From: Pseudobdellovibrionaceae bacterium
Lineage (GTDB): Bacteria > Bdellovibrionota > Bdellovibrionia > Bdellovibrionales > Bdellovibrionaceae
NCBI GenBank assembly: GCA_947374445.1
Contig: CANCBY010000019.1
Span: 1 to 22,016, forward strand
Direction of reading: 5' to 3'
DNA length: 22,016 nucleotides
Positions 1 to 8,461 of this stretch are shown here, in pieces (position 1 is the first letter of the stretch; each line of letters starts with the position of its first letter). A model generated the notes under the pieces. The model did not search any database and was not told the origin of the DNA. It saw nothing but the letters and a program-made list of their open reading frames with translations. A program made the translations under genes and the position numbers.

Positions 1-729
1 CAGTATCTATTTTTGGGATCAATGAAGGCTGGAGTTCCAGTTCTGATCGTAAATATTTTTTCTTTGATCTTATCGATTGTTCTTGCGCTCTGGTCAGCCA
101 ATCAAATTTTTGGCTTTCAGGTAGCACCATTGCTTGCCACTTCGGCGGCCTTTTCGATTATTCTCGGTCTTGCCATTCAAGACACTTTAGGAAATTTATT
201 TGCCGGCATCTCTCTTCAACTCGATAAAAGTTTTGAGATCGGTGATTGGCTTGAAGTCGTGAGTGGCGTCCAAAAATCCGTTGGCCAAGTCAAAGAAATA
301 TCTTGGCGCGCAACAATGCTCATTGGCCTTTCAGACGAAAAAATTACAATCCCCAATCGAAGCTTAGCTAATTCGCAAATTTCAAATTTTTCTACAGGCC
401 ACCAACCCATTGTCAGAAGCCAAATTTTTAAACTCAAATACGGTGTGGACATTGAGCACGCAAAAAAAGTTCTACTCGAGAGCATCAAGGGCAATAATCA
501 AATTCTTGGTTACCCTGAACCGCTCGTGCTTCTTTCTGAAAGCAATGAATCTTGGATCGCGTTTAAGCTTGTTTATTTTATAGAAAATTATGGCAGCCAG
601 TACATGATTGCAGATCTTGTGATGAACTCCGCCATCAAGTTTTTACTCGCCAATGGGATCGAAATCAGCCCTGCTCGCATTGAGGTCGTTTCTTCGGCAA
701 ATCCCGCTCAAACAGCCCCTCAACGATAA
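1..729 (+). CDS. MscS-family mechanosensitive channel, 3' part
   Basis: The reading frame is open to the left edge, so the 5' end is missing. A TTG at 13 is not a convincing start. The visible 242 residues hold one hydrophobic helix near residues 10-35, then the typical MscS pore helix and entry to the beta domain (residues about 48-82; Gly/Ala-rich stretch ending in the motif LGNLFAGI, then DKSFEIGDW). A cytoplasmic alpha/beta vestibule follows to the C-terminus. MscS channels open under membrane tension and release solutes during hypo-osmotic shock. The gene ends at TAA, and a gap of about 100 bp separates it from the next gene on the same strand. Family assignment is firm; the size and number of N-terminal membrane segments cannot be seen. 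Confidence 0.9.
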   Translation, partial: QYLFLGSMKAGVPVLIVNIFSLILSIVLALWSANQIFGFQVAPLLATSAAFSIILGLAIQDTLGNLFAGISLQLDKSFEIGDWLEVVSGVQKSVGQVKEISWRATMLIGLSDEKITIPNRSLANSQISNFSTGHQPIVRSQIFKLKYGVDIEHAKKVLLESIKGNNQILGYPEPLVLLSESNESWIAFKLVYFIENYGSQYMIADLVMNSAIKFLLANGIEISPARIEVVSSANPAQTAPQR

Positions 730-800
730 CAAAATCTTATGCTACAAATCCAAAATATGATCTTGTCTTAACGGGGCTAGATCGGGTTTAACAGCGCAAG

Positions 801-830
801 TCTTTCTGACGGAGGGGTTCTTCAGAAAGA
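801..830 (+). other. Stem-loop before the serine protease gene
   Basis: A perfect 9-bp inverted repeat (TCTTTCTGA at 801-809, TCAGAAAGA at 822-830) encloses a 12-nt loop that contains GGAGGGG. It sits just upstream of the candidate starts of the protease gene (TTG 833, ATG 836, preferred ATG 863). No T-run follows, so it does not look like a terminator. It could shape the leader mRNA. Function is inferred only from position. Confidence 0.4.
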
Positions 831-862
831 GATTGATGTCACATTCTGCACTGGGGGGATTC

Positions 863-1780
863 ATGAAAGTTCAAGTCTTTGCTCTGATGTTGTTGTTTGC
901 AGCGGGCCTTATTTCTTGTGCTAAACCAGAAGCTTCGTTCTCTGATGCAAGCGCAAGCTCTCTTTCAGAGTCTAATGCTGACGGTGGCATCATTGGCGGC
1001 GTCCCGGTGGCGGGAGCAGATCCCATCGCCGGGACGGTCGTCGCCGTGTACGACAATGAACAAAAAGCACTTTGCACAGGCTCCATCATCTCAAGCAATC
1101 TGGTCGTCACCGCTGGCCACTGTTTTAATCAGGATCCAACAAAGCTTGTCCTGATCTTCGGAACTCAGCTGCCTAATGCGACAGGGAGCGGGCCCAAGCC
1201 AATTCTTCGCCGCGTGGTCGATGGACGCGTCAACCCAAGATATTTGCAGGTCAATGCAATCCTCGAAAAGAATCCAAAAACTGATCCGGATTCGATTAAC
1301 GATTGGGGAGATATTTCAATCCTTAAATTTGAAGGTGGTTTGCCAGCCGGATATTCAGCAGCGCAAATTCTTACAACTGCCACCGCTTTGGTTAATGGGG
1401 CTCCGGTCACTCTTGCAGGTTACGGTGAAATCGATGGCAAAAAACAAACACCCTCAACAGACCTTCGCAAAGTGGATGTAACAATCGCAAACGCAAGATT
1501 CTCAGCCACGGAAGTGCAAATGGATCAGCGCCAAGGACGCGGAGCTTGCCATGGTGATTCAGGCGGACCAGCTTACATTTTAAATGGTGGAAAAAGATTT
1601 TTATTCGGAGTCACTAGCCGGGGAAGCCTTGATAAGAATAACGACTGCTCTCAGTTTTCAGTTTACACAAATATCGTAGCACAAATGAATTGGCTGAAAG
1701 CGCAAGCGCAAGCACTGAACGGGGCAAAAAAAGTCGGCACTCAACCTGCACCAAAATCTCCCACTGTTGTAAAAAAATAG
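863..1780 (+). CDS. Trypsin-fold (S1) serine protease, predicted lipoprotein
   Basis: Family S1 protease of 305 aa. The frame opens at 833, but ATG 863 is preferred: it follows a G-rich stretch (GGGGGG at 853-858) and gives a clean lipoprotein signal peptide ending LISC, with the lipidated Cys at 19. A linker follows, then the chain start IIGG (43-46). Catalytic residues are visible as TAGHC (His86), the Asp of GDISIL (Asp150) and GDSGGP (Ser233). The position six residues before the Ser, Asp in trypsin itself, is Gly here, so cleavage after Lys/Arg should not be assumed. The tail is rich in Lys, Ala and Pro. The protein is likely anchored in the periplasm or outer membrane and degrades protein. 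It ends 7 bp from a convergent gene. Confidence 0.92.
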   Translation: MKVQVFALMLLFAAGLISCAKPEASFSDASASSLSESNADGGIIGGVPVAGADPIAGTVVAVYDNEQKALCTGSIISSNLVVTAGHCFNQDPTKLVLIFGTQLPNATGSGPKPILRRVVDGRVNPRYLQVNAILEKNPKTDPDSINDWGDISILKFEGGLPAGYSAAQILTTATALVNGAPVTLAGYGEIDGKKQTPSTDLRKVDVTIANARFSATEVQMDQRQGRGACHGDSGGPAYILNGGKRFLFGVTSRGSLDKNNDCSQFSVYTNIVAQMNWLKAQAQALNGAKKVGTQPAPKSPTVVKK

Positions 1781-1787
1781 GCCGCCT

Positions 1788-2813
1788 CTAAAAATCGCAA
1801 CTCAAAGCAAATAGGCTTTGAGTGTCTGAATACTCCGATGTAGTCGATGTGGCCTCGGTCTTTGAGGCCTCTGCTCCGGCAGAAATCCTCCAGTCTTCAA
1901 GAAAATGATAACCCAACATAAATCTGTTCGCTGTCGATATCGCTTGAGCTATAGCGGCCGTCGACCGACTCGTGCTGAGCAATAAATCCCAATTGTCCCC
2001 GATGTAAAAGGTCATCGAAAATTTTCCAGAAGAGCTCGGAAAGCCCGACAACAATCCGCCAAGACCGCTTGACGCTAACACTGGGTTGGCGTCAAGGTTA
2101 GCCGCAAACTGAGATACATCTTTGTCATAAGAATAGCTTGTTCCAGAAAGCTTGAGCGTTGTCCAAGACCATGGCTTCCACTTAAAAGTAAGCGTGGCTG
2201 TCTTTTGTGAAATCAAGGACTCTCCAGCGGTTGTTCGAATACGACCGTTAGCTCTGGTCTGTGACGTTGAATACGTTTGCCTATAATTAGTTTGGCCAAC
2301 CCCCAACTCTATCCCAAAACTCGGCTGAAAGCTTGAAGCATGACTCTCTTCGGTGGTTAGCTCTTCATCATCTAAATCTTCATCCTGTTTTTTATCTTTC
2401 GCTTTTTGCACTTTTGAGCCGCCACCGTACTTAATTGTTTTGCCGATGTATAACTGGGGACCATAAGATAAGAGGTTTTCTTCAGGTGAATTTGAGAAGG
2501 CAAAACTTCCGCCCGCCGAGATGAGACTAGGGGTATCTAGACTGAGTCCACCAGAAAAATCATTTGTATTGTCCTTAATTGTGCCACCAGAGCTTGCAGT
2601 CGTCTCAGAAGCCGTGTGTGTATAGGATGCGCTCCATCCCACTTGAGATTCTTTGCCTCTATCTTTAACATGGTGAACATCACCGCCAGCAGAAAGCGTT
2701 TGGCTCTTGTAAGAACTGCCGTTTGCCACCTCAAGGTCTAGGTATGTCGCCACGGCGCGGACAGAAAAAATTAAAAGAAAAAAACAAAAAAGCCTCTTGC
2801 GACCAAAAAACAT
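1788..2813 (-). CDS. Predicted outer-membrane beta-barrel protein, unknown function
   Basis: A 341-aa protein with an N-terminal signal peptide (basic start, hydrophobic core, likely cut after AVA at about residue 22). The mature part has alternating polar/hydrophobic stretches rich in Ser, Thr, Tyr and Gly and ends in Phe, as outer-membrane barrels do. Around residues 137-160 lies a charged insert of Lys, Asp and Glu, probably an exposed loop. The start is supported by a GGGGAG ribosome site 5 nt upstream of the ATG. I do not recognise a named family. It is divergent from the two-component pair that starts at 3099, about 285 bp away, so regulation by that pair is possible but untested. Confidence 0.7.
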   Translation of the reverse strand: MFFGRKRLFCFFLLIFSVRAVATYLDLEVANGSSYKSQTLSAGGDVHHVKDRGKESQVGWSASYTHTASETTASSGGTIKDNTNDFSGGLSLDTPSLISAGGSFAFSNSPEENLLSYGPQLYIGKTIKYGGGSKVQKAKDKKQDEDLDDEELTTEESHASSFQPSFGIELGVGQTNYRQTYSTSQTRANGRIRTTAGESLISQKTATLTFKWKPWSWTTLKLSGTSYSYDKDVSQFAANLDANPVLASSGLGGLLSGFPSSSGKFSMTFYIGDNWDLLLSTSRSTAAIAQAISTANRFMLGYHFLEDWRISAGAEASKTEATSTTSEYSDTQSLFALSCDF

Positions 2814-3098
2814 ATCGCTCCCCTTTAAATAATGACATAATCAACGCAAAGAATCGCCGGGCTTTATGCTCTAAAAGCATAAGACTTAACGCTTAGTAAT
2901 TGCAACGCGATACACTTGTGCGGTCAAGCCCAACCAATCTCTTCGAAAAAATTCATTACAATATTGAAATAACAGACAAATTTCTAGTTTTTAAAAATAT
3001 CGAACTTGATGAATTGACCTAATGGTTGGACAATTTAACATGCGGATTGTTAGTCTTCGAAATGAAACGCGTTCACTCTATTTTAAAAGGATTTACCC
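2814..3098. promoter_or_regulatory. Divergent intergenic region, with a possible promoter for the two-component operon
   Basis: This AT-rich gap separates the outer-membrane protein gene (left, minus) from the response regulator gene (right, plus). A candidate plus-strand sigma70-type promoter is TTGACC at 3014-3019 and TAACAT at 3036-3041, with a 16-bp spacer. A 7-bp inverted repeat (TTATGCT at 2864-2870, AGCATAA at 2876-2882) lies closer to the minus-strand gene. Both are visual matches only. Confidence 0.3.
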
Positions 3099-3773
3099 TT
3101 GCGTGTGTTGATTGTGGAAGATGATTTGAAAATTTCCCAAAACATAGCCATAGGTCTGGAGCCAGGAAATTACGCTATAGAAACTCTTCATGACGGCTCA
3201 GAGGCAAAAATCCGCCTTCAATCTGAAAAATTCGATATGGTTATTTTAGATCTGATTCTGCCTGGAACCGACGGCTTGAGTGTATTAAAGTCCTTGAGAG
3301 AGACAGATCAAACGACTCCGGTGATAATTCTCAGTGCAAAAAATGGAACGGATGAACGCATCGAGGGCCTCCAGGCAGGAGCGGATGACTACTTAGCAAA
3401 ACCCTTTTCTCCATTTGAACTCTACTTGCGAGTTCAGGGCCTCTTCAAAAGAAGCCTAATGCATATCGAGGAACCTCTCCTTAAATGTGACGATCTCACT
3501 CTAAACCTTTTAACTCGTGAGGTTTTTTTAGGAAACAAAAAGCTAGAACTTCAATCTCGAGAATTCTCAATGCTCTCGATTTTCATGAAGACTCAAGATC
3601 AAGTGATCCCCAAAAATTTACTTCTACGAAAAATTTGGGGCTATCAATTTGACCCGCAAACAAACATTGTAGATGTGCTAGTTTGTCGTTTGCGCAGTAA
3701 AATTAATATTGATGCTCAAACTCAATTTATTCACACCATACGAGGTGTGGGCTATGTTTTCAAAAAAAAATAA
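3099..3773 (+). CDS. OmpR/PhoB-family response regulator
   Basis: A 224-aa two-component regulator. The receiver domain (about 1-115) has the acidic pair Asp8/Asp9, the phospho-acceptor Asp51 in ILDLILPG, Ser79 and Lys101 before Pro102. The C-terminal winged helix (about 128-224) carries the OmpR-type recognition helix and ends with the hallmark IRGVGYVF. Phosphorylation by the partner kinase should change its DNA binding. The start is a TTG at 3099, supported by AAAAGG at 3085-3090 and by the fact that the receiver fold begins at once. Its 3' end overlaps the kinase gene by 20 nt, which suggests translational coupling. Target genes are unknown; the divergent outer-membrane protein gene is the nearest candidate. 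Confidence 0.95.
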   Translation: MRVLIVEDDLKISQNIAIGLEPGNYAIETLHDGSEAKIRLQSEKFDMVILDLILPGTDGLSVLKSLRETDQTTPVIILSAKNGTDERIEGLQAGADDYLAKPFSPFELYLRVQGLFKRSLMHIEEPLLKCDDLTLNLLTREVFLGNKKLELQSREFSMLSIFMKTQDQVIPKNLLLRKIWGYQFDPQTNIVDVLVCRLRSKINIDAQTQFIHTIRGVGYVFKKK

Positions 3774-5235
3774 GCTCCTCCCCTTAGGATTAAGTTTTCG
3801 TCTGACATTTGCGTATTTACTTTTTTTTACAGCAAGTGTTACAATTATATTCGCATCTCTCTATTTCATTATTTCCTCGACTCTACAAAAAAAAGATCGC
3901 GATCTCATATCATTTCAGCATCATGTGCTTGAGCACGTTTTAAGCAAAGGCGGCTTGGCTGGGCTCACTCAAACGGTCAAGAATCACAATCCAGAGTTAA
4001 AATCATGGGTTTTTATTCAACTCATTTCAGGCACTGGAAAAGTTTTATTTCAGCAGATTCCATCAGACTCTGTCGGGTATGACTTTTCAAACCTCGTTAA
4101 AGAAAGAATGAACGAATTAGCTCCGCTCGACAAAGAGTGGCTGATTACAAACAAGCTCGAATCAGAAAGCCAAGTTGAAATCCTCTCTTCGCCACAAGAT
4201 GATGGAACAATACTGCAAGTCGGACGCCTTAATGATAATCGAAGTTCAGAGCTCCATAGTCTCTATAAATCATTTATTATTTTAACAACGCCGTTGCTAT
4301 TTATTTTGTTCGTGGGTGGTATTATCGTTGTGCAACGCTACTTAGAACCGATCCAAAATCTTATTGTGGCAGTAAGACGCTTCGAGAAAGGTGAACTCAA
4401 TCCTCAAGTACCAATGCCCATGATTCACGACGAACTTTATGAACTCTCATTTCTTTTTAACTCCATGCAAACACGAAGCACGAAGTTAATTGAGGGAATG
4501 AAACAGTCTGTAGAAAATTTAGCTCATGATTTGAGAACTCCCCTAGCTCAATTTAAAATATCTTCTGACCTTGCTCTAGGTCGAGAAGTCGGCATGGGAA
4601 CAACTCAAAAAATTGATTCGTTCCGCGATGCTCTTGTCGATGGAATTGAAAGCTCCGAAAGGATTCAAGCACTGATTGACTCCGTGATGGAAATTTCACA
4701 AGCCGAAAGCGGACACCTGAATCTTAAAAAAGTTGATACGAACCTCAATGAAATTGTTGCTGACGTTATCGAGCTCTATCAAGATGTGTCCGCAGAAAAA
4801 AACATTCAAATATTTTTCAACAAAACTAAACTCAAAGAGGTTTCACTTGATCCTCAGTATTTTCGGCGGGCCATTGCTAACTTGCTGGACAACGCAATCA
4901 AATACGGCTCGAAAAACTCGACGATTCAAATTGCTATAGTCCAAGTAGCTACTTCGAGCAAACTAAGCAGCTTTATTGAAATTCGTGATCAGGGGCCAGG
5001 AATTAGCGATGCCGATCTGCCTTACATCTGGAATCGCCTTTATCGAGCCGATCATAGTCGCAGTGTTATGGGGTTAGGCCTTGGGCTCTCACTAGTAAAA
5101 GCAATCATAGAAGCTCATGGAGCTAAAATAGACTGCAAAACCTCTCCCGCTGGTACATGCTTTTCTATTTGGATCACTTCTGAAAAGAAGGCCTTTGATT
5201 CGAAGGAAGTGACTTTTGAAAAAGTTCTTTCTTAG
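3754..5235 (+). CDS. Membrane sensor histidine kinase, partner of the upstream regulator
   Basis: A 493-aa kinase. ATG 3754 is chosen over the earlier in-frame ATG at 3709 because GAGGTG lies 6 nt upstream and the membrane helix then follows naturally. Order: TM1 (about 13-40), a periplasmic sensor region (about 41-170), TM2 (about 174-196), HAMP, then the dimerisation domain with HDLRTP (His258). The ATPase domain has N380 in the N box, DQGPG from Asp412 and GLGLGL at 440-445. It should sense a periplasmic signal and phosphorylate Asp51 of the adjacent regulator. All catalytic boxes are intact. The periplasmic domain gives no ligand clue. It converges with the amidotransferase-like gene 8 bp away. 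Confidence 0.95.
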   Translation: MFSKKNKLLPLGLSFRLTFAYLLFFTASVTIIFASLYFIISSTLQKKDRDLISFQHHVLEHVLSKGGLAGLTQTVKNHNPELKSWVFIQLISGTGKVLFQQIPSDSVGYDFSNLVKERMNELAPLDKEWLITNKLESESQVEILSSPQDDGTILQVGRLNDNRSSELHSLYKSFIILTTPLLFILFVGGIIVVQRYLEPIQNLIVAVRRFEKGELNPQVPMPMIHDELYELSFLFNSMQTRSTKLIEGMKQSVENLAHDLRTPLAQFKISSDLALGREVGMGTTQKIDSFRDALVDGIESSERIQALIDSVMEISQAESGHLNLKKVDTNLNEIVADVIELYQDVSAEKNIQIFFNKTKLKEVSLDPQYFRRAIANLLDNAIKYGSKNSTIQIAIVQVATSSKLSSFIEIRDQGPGISDADLPYIWNRLYRADHSRSVMGLGLGLSLVKAIIEAHGAKIDCKTSPAGTCFSIWITSEKKAFDSKEVTFEKVLS

Positions 5236-5243
5236 TCTAAGAC

Positions 5244-5915
5244 CTATGCACTAGTTAAATTAGAAAAAAAATGATCTAACTGACTCATAAACCATCCTTG
5301 TGAGTGCTTTTGATAGATTCTTCCTTTTGTCTGAATTTCAAGTGGCTCCTGCACCTGGATTGAAGGTTCAGGCAATGCCGGATCATCGACAACAGCATCA
5401 CTTTTAGCCAAGTCGGTTTCTGGATGAAATTGAAGGGCTAGAATATTTTCTTTCCATCTAAACCCCTGGTTTTTCCACCATGAATTTTGCGCGATCAGTT
5501 CGGCCCCCTCTGGCAACTCAAAAACATAACGATGAAAGTGAAAAAAAACGACCGAGGAACCCAAAATTTCAACCGGATGCCAGCCAACCTCCCAACCCTG
5601 AGGATGAGGTCCAACCCAAGCACCTAATGCTTTAGCACACAATTGAGCACCTAAACAAATTCCCAAAATCTTTTTGCCCTGACTGTTGAATTTTTGAATT
5701 AAGGCCAGTTCGTCGTCAATCCACGGGTGGTCTTTTGACTGATCAACATTCATCTCGCCTCCCAAAAGAATCAACGCCGAAAAATCTTCCTCGGGAAGCC
5801 TTAAGTTTTCAAATACCTTGTAGTGATAAAAATTTTTCTCGTTTTCTTCGAGCCAAACCTTCACCAATCCCGGCGGACTATCAATATCATGTTGGATTAA
5901 CAAGATCGGCTTCAT
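5244..5915 (-). CDS. Class I glutamine amidotransferase-like protein
   Basis: A 223-aa stand-alone class I amidotransferase of the GMP-synthase-like type. The nucleophile elbow GICLGAQ places Cys87, and QFHPETD gives His164 and Glu166, so the triad is complete. Early residues include LLGGEMNV, the usual glycine-rich oxyanion segment. These enzymes release ammonia from glutamine or cleave gamma-glutamyl compounds; no synthetase domain or partner gene is next to it, so the true substrate is unknown. No signal peptide is seen, so it is cytosolic. The start has AAGGAA about 7 nt upstream. A gap of about 70 bp separates it from the transporter gene upstream on the same strand. Confidence 0.88.
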   Translation of the reverse strand: MKPILLIQHDIDSPPGLVKVWLEENEKNFYHYKVFENLRLPEEDFSALILLGGEMNVDQSKDHPWIDDELALIQKFNSQGKKILGICLGAQLCAKALGAWVGPHPQGWEVGWHPVEILGSSVVFFHFHRYVFELPEGAELIAQNSWWKNQGFRWKENILALQFHPETDLAKSDAVVDDPALPEPSIQVQEPLEIQTKGRIYQKHSQGWFMSQLDHFFSNLTSA

Positions 5916-5983
5916 AATAAATTCCTTCGTAAATTTTTGTGCAAATTATTTTCGTCATCAATAATTTAAATCGCATTGGGTCG

Positions 5984-6904
5984 TCATAATTTGAGTTCTC
6001 GATTTTTAACCTCAGCTCGTGTGGCAACAACACAAGAACCAAGAATTAAAAAAGCTCCAAACATTTGAATCCCGGCCATTCTCTCACTCAGTAAAAAATA
6101 AGCAAATAAATATGAAAATGGCGATTCCATTAAATAAAGAAGACTCGCATGACTAGAACTCAAATGTTTTTGAGCTCGAATCTGCAAATAAAAAGCAAGC
6201 GATGTCGAGCAAAATGTCAGGCTTAAAAAACCAATCCATCCTTTTTGATCCAAGCGCCATAAATTCCAATGCATGAATTCACCGGACCGAGTTAAAGCGA
6301 TAGCATAAGGAAGCCCTGCCCAAAGCGATTGAAATGTATTAAAAATAAATGGCGACTTCGAACGATCTGACACTTTACTGATATAAACAATTTGGACACT
6401 GGCAACAAAAGCACAAACAAAAGTTAAAGCATCGCCTTTGTTCAGATCGATGCTTTCAAGCTGAACCACCAGCAAAGTGCCTATTAAGGCCAAAGCCACA
6501 CATAGCCAATGCAGCCAACGCAAGCTCTCTTTCATTACTCCCCACGCAACAAAAGGAACAATCACCACGTACAAGGTGGTAATAAAACCGCTGTTGGTTG
6601 CCGTGGTGTATTGCAGTCCCCAAGTTTGCAAAAACAAACAAAGCCCCAAGGCCACACCTGCAAAAATAGAAATGCGAAACTCCGCTTTCATCTCTGATTT
6701 TTTAATTTTCAAAATTGGAAAGAGAGCCAAACCCAAAAGGCCTGAAATTGTAAATCGATAAAAAACAATGGCACTTGGACTCAATGCTGCCAAACACCAA
6801 ACATTGGCGACAAAACCAAAACCCCAAAGCACTGCTGCTACAGTCAATTCAAGTGTGGGTTTTAAAACTGATTGTGTTTTGGTCACTAGATCGGTCCCCT
6901 GCAT
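5984..6904 (-). CDS. EamA/DMT-family transporter
   Basis: A 306-aa integral membrane protein with about ten hydrophobic helices in two similar halves, as in the drug/metabolite transporter superfamily. The first helix has the typical AAVLWGFGFVA pattern, and later segments show the GxxL and P-rich turns of EamA repeats. Such proteins export or exchange metabolites such as amino acids; the substrate cannot be told. ATG 6904 has a poor ribosome site. A GTG six codons in (6886) has AGGGG well placed before it and may be the true start. It is divergent from the gene that begins near 7184, with a 280-bp gap. Confidence 0.85.
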   Translation of the reverse strand: MQGTDLVTKTQSVLKPTLELTVAAVLWGFGFVANVWCLAALSPSAIVFYRFTISGLLGLALFPILKIKKSEMKAEFRISIFAGVALGLCLFLQTWGLQYTTATNSGFITTLYVVIVPFVAWGVMKESLRWLHWLCVALALIGTLLVVQLESIDLNKGDALTFVCAFVASVQIVYISKVSDRSKSPFIFNTFQSLWAGLPYAIALTRSGEFMHWNLWRLDQKGWIGFLSLTFCSTSLAFYLQIRAQKHLSSSHASLLYLMESPFSYLFAYFLLSERMAGIQMFGAFLILGSCVVATRAEVKNRELKL

Positions 6905-7165
6905 TGCTTGCTAACAGTCATGGCACAGACCCACTATAAACTCTCGCCAAAATACACCTGTGCGGTTCGGTAGAGCTTATAGCGAGACAGAGCCCATTAG
7001 GGTAGTCCAATCTCAAAGCCACAAAAGTTTGCTGGCGTCGAAGTTAGAACCGTCTAACCTGAAGGCAGTGCCTTCCGTTAAATGTCGATAACCTCGCAAT
7101 CACCTGCCAAATTCAATATACCCAGATCTAATCCCAACTTCGAAATTGTTTTTATGGCATAAGCC
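6905..7165. other. Intergenic region with two adjacent small hairpins
   Basis: The gap lies between divergent genes. Two inverted repeats lie side by side: GTTAGA/TCTAAC (7043-7058, loop ACCG) and GAAGGCA/TGCCTTC (7061-7075, one central base). Neither is followed by a T-run. They could be operator sites or leader RNA structure for the downstream exported protein. No convincing gene or promoter is visible here. Confidence 0.35.
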
Positions 7166-7183
7166 TTGAACTCTTCGTTACGG

Positions 7184-8446
7184 ATGATTTTAACCCGTAT
7201 TCTTTTAATCCTATTAAGTGGGCTTACCCACAGTTTTTGTCTTGCAGCAGACGATCTCTCGACGACTATTGCTGACGCGACAAGATCGACATCCATGATG
7301 ATTGCAAATACAGTCGAAACCAGCTCAAGCTCTTCAGAAAGAACTTACTCACGAGACCTCTCCGCCCTTCAAGAAGCCTTGAGCATAGCCGGTTTTGCCA
7401 GAGACATTCCGGAAGAGTTTGCGGATCCCAACCACGGCGAATTGAGTTTTATGATGAATTCCCGCCAAGCACCTTGGGCAGGAAATTATTTTCCCATGGC
7501 CAAAGGGGGCTTGGCAAATCGTTGGCAGACTCGAGAAACAGTCGATATTGAAAAACTTCCGAACGCACAGGCCGTAAAAAATCTAACACAAGAACAAATC
7601 AATCGCTTATCGCCCATCGAGAAATACGACCTTTACCGCGGCGACTACACGTTTATGGCCACTCGCCATGAATTGACAAAACGAGGTCCTTTGCGCGCTT
7701 GGCCCGTGGCGGATTGGGAAGGCTTTTGCAATGGTGTCCGTTGTGCTGGAATTCATTTGCCCGAGCCAAAGCACGCAATCTCTGTAGAAAGCCGTGATGG
7801 CATTCTCGTCACCTTTCAACCAGCGGATCTTAAAGCTCTTGCTGGAGCGAGCTATTTTTTCGTCGAAAAATATAGCCAAATGGGCAGTCCAAGCCAGCAA
7901 GAAGCGCGGGCCCAGAATCAACCGAACGCCGCGGTTTTTGATATGACCCTGAGATATTATGTTGCAGAGAAAAAAGCAGCCTTCATTATTGATTCTCACC
8001 TAGGTTCAGAAATCTGGAATGAAACCGTGATTGGCTACAACAGAACTCTCTCGCAAGAAGAGCCTCTTTCAAATGAAGAAAAGCAAAGCTTTCCTCTGGC
8101 CGTCAGCAAAAAAACAGTGCGGCTAGATCTTTACTCTTTGGCCGATATCTCTATTCGTGAAAGCAACCAATCTACAAAAGATGGAGTTGCAGCCGGTAAC
8201 TACCACAAAACAACCAAGGCAGAATACACTCTTTATTTAGATGCTCAAAATAAGGCGTTCGACGGAGTCTGGAAAAAAACAAAAAGCCTGCGCGGCATTG
8301 ATTTTGTTTGGTTCAGTGGGGGCCGTGGTACTGACTCTAAAAATCCCAAGGGTAATGGCAACGAACAGCTCTCGTTCAAAACGGTTGAAAGGCTTGTGCG
8401 GATGTCTCATCGGCCCCTTTCTTGCCAAAAGATTTTAAGTCTTTAA
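7184..8446 (+). CDS. Exported transglutaminase-elicitor-like protein
   Basis: A 420-aa exported protein. The frame opens at TTG 7166, but ATG 7184 gives a compact signal peptide with likely cleavage after CLA. The mature protein resembles the transglutaminase elicitor family (TGase_elicitor type, known from Phytophthora cell-wall transglutaminases). Matching blocks are APWAGNYFP (about 96-104), WEGFCNG with candidate nucleophile Cys182, the stretch IIDSHLGSEIWN (about 268-279), and a late YTLYLD...GVW...IDFVWF pattern (about 348-377). These enzymes form protein crosslinks or act as acyl transferases. The assignment is from memory of family motifs; the His/Asp partners are not fixed. It stands alone and converges with the carboxypeptidase gene 15 bp away. 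Confidence 0.6.
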   Translation: MILTRILLILLSGLTHSFCLAADDLSTTIADATRSTSMMIANTVETSSSSSERTYSRDLSALQEALSIAGFARDIPEEFADPNHGELSFMMNSRQAPWAGNYFPMAKGGLANRWQTRETVDIEKLPNAQAVKNLTQEQINRLSPIEKYDLYRGDYTFMATRHELTKRGPLRAWPVADWEGFCNGVRCAGIHLPEPKHAISVESRDGILVTFQPADLKALAGASYFFVEKYSQMGSPSQQEARAQNQPNAAVFDMTLRYYVAEKKAAFIIDSHLGSEIWNETVIGYNRTLSQEEPLSNEEKQSFPLAVSKKTVRLDLYSLADISIRESNQSTKDGVAAGNYHKTTKAEYTLYLDAQNKAFDGVWKKTKSLRGIDFVWFSGGRGTDSKNPKGNGNEQLSFKTVERLVRMSHRPLSCQKILSL

Positions 8447-8461
8447 AAACTAAAAAAATGA

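Noticed and set aside
1773..1794. Possible terminator between the protease and the outer-membrane protein gene
   Set aside because: There is a T-run on the minus strand, but the stem before it is only three to four pairs with a bulge.
5229..5243. Inverted repeat TCTTAG/CTAAGA at a convergent gene end
   Set aside because: Six pairs with a one-base centre and no following T-run; too weak to call a terminator.
7078..7296. Minus-strand frame of 72 codons covering the start of the transglutaminase-like gene
   Set aside because: It overlaps a well-supported signal-peptide gene, has no ribosome site or recognisable motif, and lies on the opposite strand.
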